From contig JAAALK010000283.1 of NCBI GenBank assembly GCA_019279435.1, forward strand, positions 7,440,001 through 7,504,000: a stretch of 64,000 bases of DNA, read 5' to 3'. Below, piece after piece: positions 34,405 to 46,900 of the stretch. The stretch's first letter is position 1, and the number at the start of each line of letters is the position of its first letter. A program made the translations under genes and the position numbers. The notes under the pieces were generated by a model that saw only the letters and a program-made list of their open reading frames with translations, was not told the DNA's origin and ran no database searches. This DNA is from Zizania palustris (Eukaryota > Streptophyta > Magnoliopsida > Poales > Poaceae).

Positions 34405-35935
34405 TGTAGGACCGAAAGTAGCGACCAGAGGGGGGTGAATGGGCGCCTAAAAATTTCTTGCTAAACTATAATTTAAACCCAACACCCAAATGGACTTAAC
34501 CAGAAAAATAATATTTGCAAAGCAAATCTCAGGAATTAAAGTAGTCTAGCTTCAAAATGACCGGTGTCCTAATTAAAAAGATATTAAAGATAAACTAAAC
34601 AGAAATATTGCGGTAAATAAAAATACCTAGATGGAATTCGAGATATTAATATTTTCAGTCTAGAAATACGGTACTAATTAAATTCAAATACAAATGGATC
34701 AATAAAAATTAATTCAGAATTAAGCCGAAAATATTGCTGGTAAAAACTAGTATAAAAATATAACTGTGACTAATAAATTTTTCTTTTCTTTTTATACGAG
34801 CAGATTAAAAGATAATATGAGATAACTAATAAAATTTAGCAGATTAAAATAAAAAACAAAATTTCGAAATATATTTTCGGCTAATTAATTAATGGATGAT
34901 TATCTCTAAAAATTGATCTACTAAAAAATAGGAGATTGAAACACTTACCTGTGACATCTCGAAATGTGTGCCTTGGTCACCGTGCCCGCCCGATGGATGC
35001 GTCGCCGTGGGAAATCAGCACGCTGTAGCCTTTGTGCCTGCCAAAAAAAACCAAAAACCTGCATGCACTTTTTGCCCTGCGCAGTAATCAGATGAGGGAC
35101 CAGCACCCTGTTCTGCAATAGCTCGGTAGGAAAAAAAATCAGCGCAGCAGCCCTATGCACAATGCTTTCCGAAGAAAGCAAAATTTGCTGCCGCTGTTGC
35201 TTTTCAGGAGCAGAAATCCTTTGCCGCTTGATCAAGAAGCACACGCCAACACACAAAAAAAACTTGCCGGCGATCTGAAGAACCGAAACAGATCGATTTC
35301 GGTGGCAACGAAAAAACAGAGAATAATGACGAATAAAATGTGGACTGTAGATTGTAGATTGATCTGAGAAACAGTCATCTATCCCCAAGGGGATAGGGGC
35401 CTATTTATAGGCGACTCCTAATACATGAATAGACTAATTTACCCCTAGGGTAAAATAAACTGACTCTAAAATAAATTCCAAAAATTACTAGAATATTCTT
35501 ATAAAAATTACTTTACTCAAATAAAAATATTCTAAACTTAAAAACTAAATATTAAAATCCTAAAAAATGAATTAATGATAGATTGTGAGTTTTACACTGA
35601 AATTGACAAAGCGTCCACCGTCTTCGCACCGGGTACCCGGATTGGGCCGACCCGACCCCGCAGCTTCCTCAGCCCGGCAATCGCTCGCCGCCCGTGTACC
35701 TGAGTCAAACCCAGTCAACAGACCGGTGGATCTTCTGCCGCTCCTAGCCATGTACCCGGATTGGGCCAACCCGACTTCGCGGCTCATCTGCCCGGCCCTC
35801 GCTCACTGCCCGTGTACCTGAGACACATGCGCCTCAGACTCGGCAGGTCTTCATCTCTCCCTTCCTTCGACTTCCGTTGACAATAACTCATCACATCTGG
35901 TATATCAAAACCATATTCTTCAACATGGTTTCTCA
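34405..35935 (-). repeat. Solo LTR of the C family inserted in element C
   Basis: 1,531 bp with TGAGAAACC...CCTACA ends (minus strand), flanked by the perfect 5-bp TSD GCACC (34400-34404 and 35936-35940). Removing it and one TSD restores the frame of the RNase H segment (DFGG then CRLDR). No body is attached, so it is a solo LTR left by LTR-LTR recombination. TATA at about 35402-35412. Confidence 0.92.
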
Positions 35936-35940
35936 GCACC

Positions 35941-36143
35941 CACCAAAGTCAGTGTCCGAAAATCCAGATAAATCAAGAGATGATGATGCTGAATAATAAA
36001 GACCGAGATCGGGCGCATAGGTAAGATACCTGAAAATGCGCTTGATAGCTTGCCGATGGGACGCGCGAGGTGAAGACTGGAAGCGCGCGCACAGCCCTAC
36101 GGCGAACTGTATGTCCAGTCTTGTCGTTGTCAAGTATAGCAGC
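35941..36143 (-). pseudogene. pol: Copia RT C-terminal segment of element C
   Basis: Minus strand reads LLYLTTTRLDIQFAV, LCARFQSSPRASHRQAIKRI and GFSDTDFGG, the copia RT connection to RNase H. It is bounded by D on the right (36149) and the solo LTR on the left, and is open throughout. It joins in frame to 59928-60304 once D is removed. Confidence 0.88.
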
Positions 36144-36148
36144 GAACC

Positions 36149-36644
36149 TGTTGGCGTAAAAGATTACGCTAACAGGTTTCTGTAGAAAAGAAACTAACAA
36201 ACGAAGTGTTTGCGAAGCAAACTGTTCTAAGCCTCCGAAAGGATAATAGCTTAGAATAGTTCGAAAGTGTGTATTGAATCACTTGTAATCGGTCCCCTAT
36301 TACAGGGTGAAATGGGGGGTATTTATAGGCTTAAACATTAAGGAAAAGACCTATTTACCCCTCTATTACAACCGACATTAAGGAAACTATTCGTTTTCCT
36401 TAATAGGGCTAAAATGGTAAAAGACTAATCTAATAAGATAGAAGATAAGTCTTCCATCTTAGCTGGCAGAAAAGATCCTGAAGGGCTTTGGTTCGAAGAC
36501 ATACTTCGAACCAGTGTCTGTCTTCGGGCTTCGAACCAGGTTCTGGGCATCTTCGAAGATGGTCTTCGGACAATCTTCGAACTGGTTGACTGTCTTCATG
36601 CTGCTTTGGCAATAACCCTGAAGATGAGATATTTTCCCCCAACA
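36149..36644 (-). repeat. Element D 3' LTR
   Basis: 496 bp, plus-strand ends TGTTGGCG and CCCCCAACA. TATA on the minus strand at 36321-36330. It differs from the 5' LTR at one position that I noticed (36620 T versus 59902 C region). Confidence 0.93.
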
Positions 36645-37114
36645 GTAGCCCCTCGAATACGCTTCTCCGTTTGACCTATAACGTTTAGGAGAGCAGTATA
36701 CGCAAGAAAAGTATTCATGCGTAGGGGTTAACAGATTTATATCATCTCCGAACTATGTGGAGATAAATGCTTCGGATTGGCATTCGAAAGAGTTACATTC
36801 GAAGTAACTTAGAAGTGTCTTTAGAAAGAATGAAGACTTTTTAGACTTAGAAAAAATAGCCGTTAACCTGTTTCTTCTAACAGAAGTTAAACGATCCGTT
36901 ATTTTCGGAGGAAAATAACGGGCAAGAATGCGAAAGGGCAGAACTCGAACGGTAACAAACGGAAAATTTAGGCTATAAATAAAGAGCCCAAAACTTACCC
37001 GATTACCTTTTCACCGTTCTTCTCAGTCAAAAGCTTTGTGAGCCCCTTAAGTTCTTGAGCCCTAGCCTTTGAGTTCTTGAGCCCCTTGAGTTCTTGAGCA
37101 ACCGAGCGATCATA
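36645..37114 (+). promoter_or_regulatory. Promoter and 5'UTR region of the antisense gene of D
   Basis: Plus-strand TATA box CTATAAATAA at 36973-36982, about 140 bases before the ATG at 37115. The leader repeats TTGAGCCCCTTGAGTTCTTG-like units. The first bases (36645-36660) also serve as the polypurine-like tract of D on the other strand. The role as promoter is inferred from position. Confidence 0.55.
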
Positions 37115-40100
37115 ATGGTGAAGACCAAAGGATCTGCGCCTCCTTCGGCTTTGGCTCGGCAGCAGGCAGCCGCAGCAGCAGCAGCGGCGACATTGGCGGC
37201 GGCACCCTCGATGCAGGCGGGAACATCCATGGCGGCAGGGGGGAGGAATCCCCAAATCCCCGATGACCAAGGTCTGTGTCCACCTTCGACTAAATACTTG
37301 GATCAATCTTTCGAGTTGGGGCCCTCTACCTGCAAGAGAGAATCTTTGGCAATCACAGCAGGGGGAAAGATTAGCAATGGGGTTATGGTTCGGAGGCCGG
37401 GCAAAGAATCAATTCCATCACCAAGACCCGGAGAGGTTGTAGTGTTCGAAGCTTTTTTCGAAGCAGGCTTAGGCCTCCCTGCTGTGGATTTCTTGGCCGA
37501 AGTTCTTGACCTATTTCATGTAACCCTCCCCCAACTATCTCCGAATGCTGTAGCTAGATTAGCTATCTTTGAGTGGGCGCTGAGAGCCGAAGGTTGTGAG
37601 GGGAGGGCTGAAATCTTCGCTGCACTGCATAGAGCGACTTGTCAACCGAAGACCTTCGTAGGCTCCGGAGGTGAGAAGGTGGTGGTTGCCTTCGGAAGCA
37701 TTAATTTTAGGCTTCGAGACGAATATGCTCTACAATTCCCTGCTAAGGCCATCAATGCTAGATGGTACACTGATTGGGTACTGAGGTGGTTTTATGCTGA
37801 AGTCGGAGCTAGCAGTCCTCTGGCTGGGCCTCTCAAAGAAATCTGATTCCGGAAAGAAGCCCTAGTGCAACCTGACGAAGGCCAGCTCGAAGCCCGCCTG
37901 AACCTGCTTGAAAAAGTTAGCCGAAGGCTTAGTATGCGAGACTTGGCTGAAGAATTCATCGGTCTTCAAATTCCTCCACTGATGGCTAACTGGCCTATCA
38001 TCTTCGAAGATGACTCCGAAGGCGGCCTTCGCAAAATCAATTATACTTCGAGCCCTGCAGGTAACTTCGAAACCAACATGCATTGTACATATTTACTTCG
38101 AAGAAAGACTAACTCGAATTATTTTTTAGCTTCTTCAGACCCTATTACATCAGAACAAATCGTAAGGGCTTCGGAGAAGATTTTGGGTGCTCCAACTCCG
38201 TCGGAAAAAGAATGGCGAATCAAATTAGTCGGAAGTTGGGAGCGATTTAACAGAGTATGGGGAATGCTGGAGTTAACTCCACCCCCTCTGATGGATTGGG
38301 TGCCTCAGGAGAAAGGCCCCAAGAAAAGAGTAGCTGAAGCCGGAGCTTCAAGTTCAGCGAAAACCCCGGTGAAGAAGGTGGCTCGGAAGCCAAAGAATCT
38401 CGCACCTTCGGATCCTGCTCCTTCAAGCTCAAGAACCTCACTTTCTGGTTCTAAAGAGGATGAAGGTACTTTATTAGTGAAATTAATTGATGAAGATGCA
38501 GCTCAACGAAGTATTCACATTGAAGATACTGCAGGTATACCGGAGCCTCAAGCCAACATCGAAGAAGTAAGAGCTCCAGATACCCAAGAGGAACAAGTCG
38601 AAGCCCTTATGGGCGAAGATGAAGCCGAAGTTCCTGCAACTTCGGTTGTGGAGGAAAGGGCTGATCACGGAGATGCTCCGACAGCGGAGAATCTAACTGC
38701 GAAGTCAGATGATGACTTCACTTTTGATCCTCCGATCAGTCCAGTACTTGATCTCCCGGAGAATGTTGAAGGTAAATTTTTGCATAATTCTTATCAATTT
38801 CTGCAAAATTATACAATGTATAATATTTCTGTTGTTGCAGAGCCTCCTGTTGTCGAAGTACCCCTCGAAGATACAATTCAAAGGCCTTCGACAACTTCGG
38901 AGCCACGCCCGGAGGTTACTCAACAAGGGCCTGGAAGAGGTAAAAGGCACATAGAGCCTCCTCTTACTCAAGGATCGACTTAATCTGAATCGACAGATGA
39001 AAGTGAATCAACCGAGGGGGGGCCATCTTCAGAAATTCCAAGAGCCTCGGAAGAACTCTCCGGACCTTCGCTAAGAAGAGCTGATCAGAAGGCTTTAGAA
39101 ATGCTTCCTCTCATAACTCCTTTTTTGGAGGAGAAAACCGGACTTGGGACTTTGGTTAAACCTTTGGGTCAAGCCAGTCGCAAAGTCGGGGAAACAGAAC
39201 TAGTAGCCCTTTTAAGCAGAGCGAAGGGCCCGGAGCTTAACCTTGCTGTAGAAAGAGCAGCTTATCAGGTATAAAGCATCTTCGAAGAAAATAGCAAATT
39301 ATATATGAATAATTTCTTATTTCAGTTTTTCTTTTTTCTTAGCAAGCAGTCTTAGCCCGCGCTGCGGCTTTATCGAGCGAAAATGAAATTGCTCAACTTC
39401 GGGAAGAGAACGAAGCTCTTCAAAGAAATTTTAACTTCTCCGAATGTCGAGTAGCTCAGATGGATAACGTAATACTAGCAGAGCGAAGGGCTAGGCAGAG
39501 CTTGGAGGCTGCGAAGAAAGAGCTCGAAGCGGAAAGAATTGTGCTTCGAGCAGAGGTTGAGAGACTGCGGACGGAGGATGCTGCGAAGGGGTCCGAACTT
39601 GTAAGGCTACAAGAAGAGGCTGGCCAACTCCGGACTCAAAAGAATGCTCTGACTACGGAGAACGCTAGAATCTCCGGAGTTTTAGCAGAAACGACTTCGG
39701 CCAAGGATGCGCTTATTGAGGAAAGGCTTAAGTCTGAGAAGGTGGCTTCGGAGGTCATCGAACAGATGTTAGGTGTCTTGGAGTACTTCGGTACTACTGG
39801 ATCACTACCTTCGGATGACAATGTGACTCTGCTGCGCCGGTTAAAGAGGATCCAAGGAGCAGCGAAGCAAATGAAAACGGCAGGCATGCGTTATGGAGAA
39901 CTCTCCGGACAAGTGTCTGCCCTTGGATTACTTCGTTACTATGAGGATTTGGGCCGAGTAATTACTCCGAGCGCAGAGGGTTCCATCATCTTCGACGACG
40001 CAAGACTTCTGACTCCTTCCGAAGGCGTGGCTGCCGCCTGGCGAGCCTTTCAAACTTCATGGAGAGCCGAAGGTCGATCTGCGATCAAGGCTTGGATTGA

Positions 40101-40667
40101 TGAAGGCCAACGCCAGAAACAAGTTCGGAGCCAAGCTTCGAGCAGTCAACCTCCTTCGAACCCGCAGGTTTAGGAATATTTTAGGATTTCTAATCATGTA
40201 AAGCTTTACGCTTGTAAACATTTATCAATGAAAGTCTTGTTTATCATATTTCTAGGCTTTGCCTCTTATGGAAGATATCGAAGTGTTAGAGCTTAACAGC
40301 GAACTTCGCTCACTGTGGAACACCTTCGAACTTCTAAAGAGTTATAAACGTCCTCGATTCCTTATCCCTCGAGATGACTCTGGCGTTATTGCGCCCGAAG
40401 TAATCAAAGACGTATTGTCTTATATTAAAGAGGAAGATAAAGAGATTGACGCAAACACCTCGTCTTCTGAAGACACTAATTGGTCCGAAGACGAAGGTGA
40501 AGCCCAAAATAAAAGATCTGAAGATCTTAGAAGCTGGGAAAGAAGCCCCGAGCGGCTTCGAACTTGGGCCGAGCTTCAACAAGAGCAGAAGGATTTTAGA
40601 GCTTCGAAGGGGAGGAAGAGAGTTAAGCGCAAAGTTCTTAGAACTTCTGATGTTGGAACTAGTCGTT
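37115..40667 (+). pseudogene. Antisense spliced gene in D, Transposase_28-like N-terminus plus coiled coil
   Basis: Plus strand, opposite to gag-pol. Exons inferred: 37115-38771, 38841-39268, 39343-40167, 40256-40667 plus a tail at 52862-52929. Introns of 69, 74 and 88 bases have GT...AG ends, and each joins the frame exactly; total about 1,129 codons. Residues about 95-245 resemble the 'putative gypsy type transposon' family (motif FFEAGLGLPAVDFLAEVLD). The middle is acidic and disordered-looking; residues about 695-790 form a Leu/Glu/Lys-rich coiled coil. Two nonsense codons, TGA 37844-37846 and TAA 38981-38983, each fit a C-to-T change. Element E cuts exon 4. The function of this family is unknown to me. 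Confidence 0.7.
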
Positions 40668-43600
40668 TGTCGCGCCCCGATTTAATAAATCAGGACTTTA
40701 TTGAAATTCCATAGAAAATCAATAAAACAAGACGTTCATCATACGACCACGTACAATACGAGCAATCATTCACGGTTCGTAGACCGCATTAATACAAAAG
40801 TGATTAAAGATGAAGAGAAACTAATAAAACAAGGGTCCTAGATGAACGCCTCCTTCCAGTCTCGCCTTGACTGGGTCGCTACTCCAGACCTTCATCCTCC
40901 TCGTAGTAGACTGGCTCTGATGTTGTAAGTCAACGGGGTGAGTACAGATGTACTCAGCAAGCCACCGAATGCAAATATAATGCAGGGTAATAACAAGGGA
41001 GATATTGGCTAATTTAGCGGAAGCAGCATATGTGTAAAGCTTTAAATGTGAGCAGTTTATTAGTACGGAAAAGTAAACATGTGCATGTGTATCATCATCT
41101 TCTAACTCGAGGGGTACAGTCAGCCCCACCTCGCTCAACAGTCCTTACGTGCCATGAATAACTTGAACATTCAAACAATTGTAAACTAACTGCGAGTAGT
41201 CACACAACCCGCCCTTGACCGTGGGCTCGGCTTTTCGAAAAGATTAAATTACTCTGATCAGAGATGTACCACTGTACCCACAAGGCACGCACTCATCACC
41301 TACACCGAAGTGTAACGAGATGACCCATCACACGGGAACTCGTGCCAAAACCTTCCATATAGTCCTCCCCGACTCAATAGCACCCTCTTATGGGTTTCAT
41401 ATGGTGTCCCGACGCATCGGAGCCCCACCATACCCCCCCTTGAGCCTCGTCGGTACAAGTCGCCCGCAGGCTAGCCCCTTGCCCCCTCCTCTATGGTGCA
41501 TCAAGCCGGAGTATTCCATACTTCCAGTTAGGACTTACCCATTAGACTTGTGGTTGGTACGGAAGTGCTTTGCAACAGATCCCGCAGACCGGTCCTTATA
41601 GTGCCCCGGGTGCGACAAACCAGTGCCCGAGCTTGCACCCGGAACCCACCATACTTATAACCTAGCCAACTCCAACAGAGTCCAGAGACGAGAATAACAG
41701 GGAAATTCATATACAGAATCCAGCTATCTACGACTCGTTCTTTTTAACCTATAGCAGGTGTGCCGGTACATTGGGCACTAGCTAATATTTTATAGTAGAG
41801 TGACAAGGAGTTGAGGCTCAATAAGCATGGCTTGGGTTTGCACACAAGGACAGGGATCTAATAAATATAAGTGTAAGGCTTGAATATTTGACTAATGCAA
41901 TATTAACCTATGGGTTATAGCGATAAGTTATTAAAACATGGGCTCAATTATGATCAACTGTTTCCACAGAGATGGTCGATGACTTGCCTTGCTCAGCAAA
42001 TGGGGATGGAGGAACCTCGGGGTAGAACTCCTGCTCCTCGACGAACTCGTAGTCTTCTCGTTACGGAAAAATAAATAATACACTCAATAAACAGATAAAA
42101 ATTCACCAAATATTAAACATACACTTTGTAGGTTTTATTATGTGAAGTAATATTTTTAATAATTCAAGGTTTTGTTCAAAACAGTAAAGTTTAATATTTT
42201 AGAATTTTCCCAATTTATTTTCTGTATTTTTAATTTTAACCCTAAGGGATTTTTATTCATTTATTTATTAATAATATTTTAAGTAACAGAAACATACTGT
42301 TTTTATTGTATTAATGTGTAGAGAATAATATTCTGGTTCTAACAAAATTTGAATGGTGAAATTTGGAGTTAAAATGAGCAAGATATGAATTTTTGAAGTT
42401 TAAACAATTTTTCTGGAATTTTATTTAAACTAAATTCAGTCTCTGGTCCACGGTGAACCAGGTTCACCGTGAACCCGTGGCTATGCGCGTGGACCGGCCG
42501 ATCCAGAGCCGTCGGATCTGGATCTGGCGGTCGGACGCGAGGCGGGAGGCGTAAGTGAGAATGGACGGCTGAGATTATATCGTAGCGAAGGGGTACGCGT
42601 GGACGCACCAGATCGCTCCAGCGCTTTAAGTTGCGATCGACGGCCGTGAGCGAGCGATACCGCTTTGACCAGATCCAAGGGCTCAGATTAGATCCCACAG
42701 GATCTAATCGGTGCCGTCCGATCCGGATCGTGCGGCTCAGAGGGGATCCGGCACGGCACGCGCTAAGGGCTCGAGTACCCTTCGTCTCCGGCGACGGCGA
42801 GGCCTCGGGCGCGGTGGCAGCGGCGGCGGCGAGCGCCTACGGGCCTAGCTAGGGCCAAAAATGGAATGCGGAGGCGAGGGGGGTTATGATCATACCTTCT
42901 ACGGCGAAGATGGGGGACGGGCGGCGACGACGGCGAGGGTAGACGACGAGGTCTTCTCGGGTGGTCGTCGGCGACGGCGATCCGGCGGCGTCCTCGACCA
43001 ACGGAGTGGATGCCGAGGTAGGGCGGTCGACGACGGACTCGACGGTGGCGGTGGATAGGGCAGGGGAGGCCGGAGTCGACGGCGAGGGCTCGCCGGAGGT
43101 GGAGCAGAGGGGAGGAGCCTAAAATCGAGAGGGAGCGCGTGGGAGTGCTTTAGCTCGGGTTTAGGCGGTGTGGCTGAGGGCGGTGGCCGAAGGGGATTAT
43201 TTATAGGGGCTCGCCGGCGTAAGGAGGGAAGGGAACCGAGGGTTTCCAAGAACTCCGGCGAGGGTTTCCTAACTCTCGGCCGAGTTTCTATACACGGTAA
43301 AACGCGTCGGGTTTACATGGAAGGAGATCACCGGCGATTGGGGAAGGTGATCCGAGGCGAATCCAGACGAATGCGGGCGGCCGGCGGCGAAAAAGGAAGG
43401 AGATCACCGGCGGGGAAGAAAGGGGATCCCCTTCCAACGAGGAAGACGATCCTGACAGGTGGCCCCCACCTGTCAGCGGGCGAATCAGGAAAGGAAAGGC
43501 CTGGCAGGCGGGGTCGAGCGGTCAGAGGGTGCTAGGAGGCTGACGCGTGGGGCCAGGCGGGGCGCGGGCGGGAGGAGAGAGGGGAGGCGTGCGCCGACAG

Positions 43601-43939
43601 GCGGGACCCACGGGTCAGTGAGGGACGGCTGGGCTGGGCTGGGTTGAGAGCACTTTGGAGGTTGCGGCCCATTAAGCATTTTAATTCTTTTCTGATTTAA
43701 AATAATTCCAGTAATTCATTTATTTGATTAAGGGTTGAATCACTGTTGATAAAAATTTGTAAAAATTCCTAAAATTATATCTTGGGCTCTAGTTCATCTC
43801 ATAAAAATTTCAGGTTCAGATTTTGAGTATTTCTCCCTGTTTGGCTTTGTTTAGGTTCTTTTGTGATTTACCTTTATTAATAAATCCAGAAATAATGTTT
43901 TCTTTTTATTTTATTCCTTTTAATTTTTGGGGTGTTACA
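40668..43939 (-). repeat. Element E 3' LTR
   Basis: 3,272 bp. TATA on the minus strand at about 43197-43210. A perfect 25-bp hairpin lies at 43452-43476 and a 23-bp palindrome at 42449-42471. GC-rich frames inside (42631-43535) are repeated exactly in the other LTR and I do not treat them as genes. Confidence 0.95.
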
Positions 43940-43956
43940 ATCCTATCCCCCTTACA
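43940..43956 (-). other. Polypurine tract of E
   Basis: Minus strand GTAAGGGGGATAGGATT, directly before the LTR start TGTAACACC; the plus-strand primer site. Confidence 0.85.
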
Positions 43957-43981
43957 GAGAATCTCGTCCTCGAGATTCGGA

Positions 43982-46900
43982 TCAATCCTCGAATAGCTCA
44001 GGATGTTGTGCCTTGAGTTCATCTTCTTTTTCCCATGTGGCTTCTTCTACTGGATGATTGCTCCACTGCACTTTGCAGAAGCGGATTACTCGACTCCTGG
44101 TGGTCCTTTCTTTGACTTCCAATATCTTGACCGGTTTCTCCACATAAGTCAGATCCTCTTGGACATCCAACTGCTGAAGATCCACTTGCTCCGTGGGGAC
44201 GCGGAGACACTTCTTGAGTTGAGAAACATGAAACACGTCATGCACTCCAGCTAATGAGGGCGGTAATTCCAACTGATATGCGACTTCGCCTTGGCGTCGA
44301 ATAACGGGAAATGGTCCAACATATCGAGGGGCCAACTTTCCTCTCATGTTAAACCGTTGAGTCCCACGAAGAGGTGTAACCCGAAGGTAGACATGATCTC
44401 CTTCTTCAAAGGCTAAGTCTCGACGGCGATTGTCTGCGTAGCTCTTCTGTCGAGATTGGGCTGTCTTGAGTCGGTCTCTGATAATCCGTACTTTCTCTTC
44501 GGCTTCACGGAGAATGTCGGTTCCGAATACTTGGGATTCACCAGTTTGGTCCCAAAGGAGAGGCGTTCTGCACTTACGTCCGTATAGGGCTTCAAAAGGA
44601 GACATCTGAAGACTGGCTTGGTAGCTATTGTTGTATGAAAATTCTGCATATGGCAAGCTTTTGTCCCATGTAGCTCCAAAATCCAAAACACATGCTCGAA
44701 GCATATCCTCTAGTATCTGATTTACCCTTTCTGTTTGTCCATCTGTCTGAGGATGGTAGGCGGTACTAAAATTCAATCTCGTGCCCATCTCTTCTTGGAG
44801 GTTCTTCCAAAAGCGAGAGGTGAACTGACTTCCTCGGTCAGACACTATCCTCTTGGGCACTCCATGAAGACATACTATCCGGGCCATATATAGCTCTGCT
44901 AGCTTAGGGCCACTAAAGGTCGTCTTGACGGCTATGAAATGAGCTACTTTTGTAAGCCGATCAATGATCACCCATATAGAATCATACCCGAGTTGGGTCT
45001 TTGGGAGTCCGGTGATGAAATCCATACCGATCTCTTCCCACTTCCATTCCGGTACTTTAAGTGGTTGTAACAATCCTGCAGGCCTCTGATGTTCGGCTTT
45101 TACTCTTCTGCAGGTGTCACATTCGGCGACGAACTGGGCAATCTCTCTCTTCATGCTAACCCACCAATAGCGTTCCTTCAGATCCTGGTACATCTTGGTA
45201 CTGCCGGGATGAATGGAGTACAACGTCTCGTGGGCTTCTCTTAGGATAAGAGTCTTTATTTCAGGTTTATCCGGCACACATATCCGAGTTCCAAACCATA
45301 TGGTGCCATTCTCGTCTTCTGAAAATCCGGGGGCCTTTCCTTGTCTCATATTCTTCTTAATGGCAGCTATATCCGGGTCCTCTGACTGAGCTTCACGTAT
45401 CTGCTCAAACAATACCGGTTGGGTCTCCAAGGTGGCTAGATACGCTCTGGTGGTCAATCCAAGATTTAAGTTTTCCATCTCCTTACATAACAAGGGTGCG
45501 TGTTCTTGAATCATCATGGCTGTGCAATATCCTTTGCGACTCAAGGCATCAGCTACCACATTTGCTTTTCCGGGGTGGTAGTGTATGCCTAGGTCGTAGT
45601 CCTTAATCAATTCCAGCCATCGTCTTTGTCTCAGGTTCAGATCTGGCTGTGTGAAGATATACTTCAAGCTCTTGTGATCCGTAAAGATCTCACAGCGATT
45701 TCCAACTAGATAGTGCCTCCAAATCTTAAGGGCGTGCACTACGGCGGCTAATTCCAAATCATGGGTCGGATAATTCAACTCATGGGGTCTCAACTGTCGG
45801 GAGGCATAAGAGATAACCTTCCCATCTTGCATAAGAACACATCCCAATCCTTGGCGAGATGCGTCGCAATAGACATGGAAGTCTTTGCGGATATCCGGTA
45901 GGGTCAGTATAGGTGCAGACACCAAACGAGTCTTGAGGGTGCGGAAACTTTCCTCGCATTCAGGAGTCCATTCGAACTTTTCTCCTTTCTGCAACAATCT
46001 GGTCATTGGCTTGGCTATCTTAGAAAAATTCTCAATGAACCTTCGATAATATCCGGCCAATCCCAGAAAACTCCGTATCTCAGATACGTTCGTGGGTGGC
46101 AACCAATCCGTAACTGCTTCTACGGTGGCAGGGTCTACTGCGATTCCTTGCGCAGAGATGATGTGTCCAAGGAACTTTACTTCTGCCGTCCAAAACTTGC
46201 ACTTACTGTACTTGGCATACAATTGGTGTTCCCTTAACTTTCCTAAGGTTAACCGGAGGTGAGTCTCGTGCTCCTTCTGGTCCTTGGAATAAATAAGGAT
46301 GTCGTCTATGAAGACTACGATGAACTTGTCCAAATATTCCATGAATACCTTATTCATCATATTCATGAAGAATGCAGGGGCGTTGGTTAATCCAAAGGAC
46401 ATAACCGTGCACTCGTATAATCCATAACGGGTAGTGAAGGCAGTCTTGGGTATATCTTCTTCTCGAATCCTCAACTGATGGTAACCAGACCGGAGGTCGA
46501 TCTTCGAGAATACCGTGGCTCCTTTGAGCTGGTCGAAGAGGTCATCGATCCGAGGCAACGGGTACTTATTCTTGATGGTTACTTCATTCAAAGCGCGGTA
46601 ATCCACGCACATACGCTTGGCCTTGTCTTCTTTCTTCTCGACGAAGATGACGGGAGCACCCCACGGTGATGTGCTTGGTCTGATATAACCTTTCCTTTCA
46701 AGATCCTCCAACTGTTGCTTCATCTCAGCTAACTCATTGGCGGCCATCCGGTATGGTCGCTTATAAATAGGAGTTGTTCCGGGCACCAAGTCAATCCTGA
46801 ATTCGATGTCCCTCTTAGGTGGCATCCCTGGTAGATCCTCTGGGAATACATCCGGGTATTCGCTGACTACTGGTATCTCCTCCAAGGTAATCTGATGTAG

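Noticed and set aside
42369..43679. Open frames in the E LTRs (also 51286-52596)
   Set aside because: Identical in both LTRs simply because the LTRs are near-identical; both strands open; no domain.
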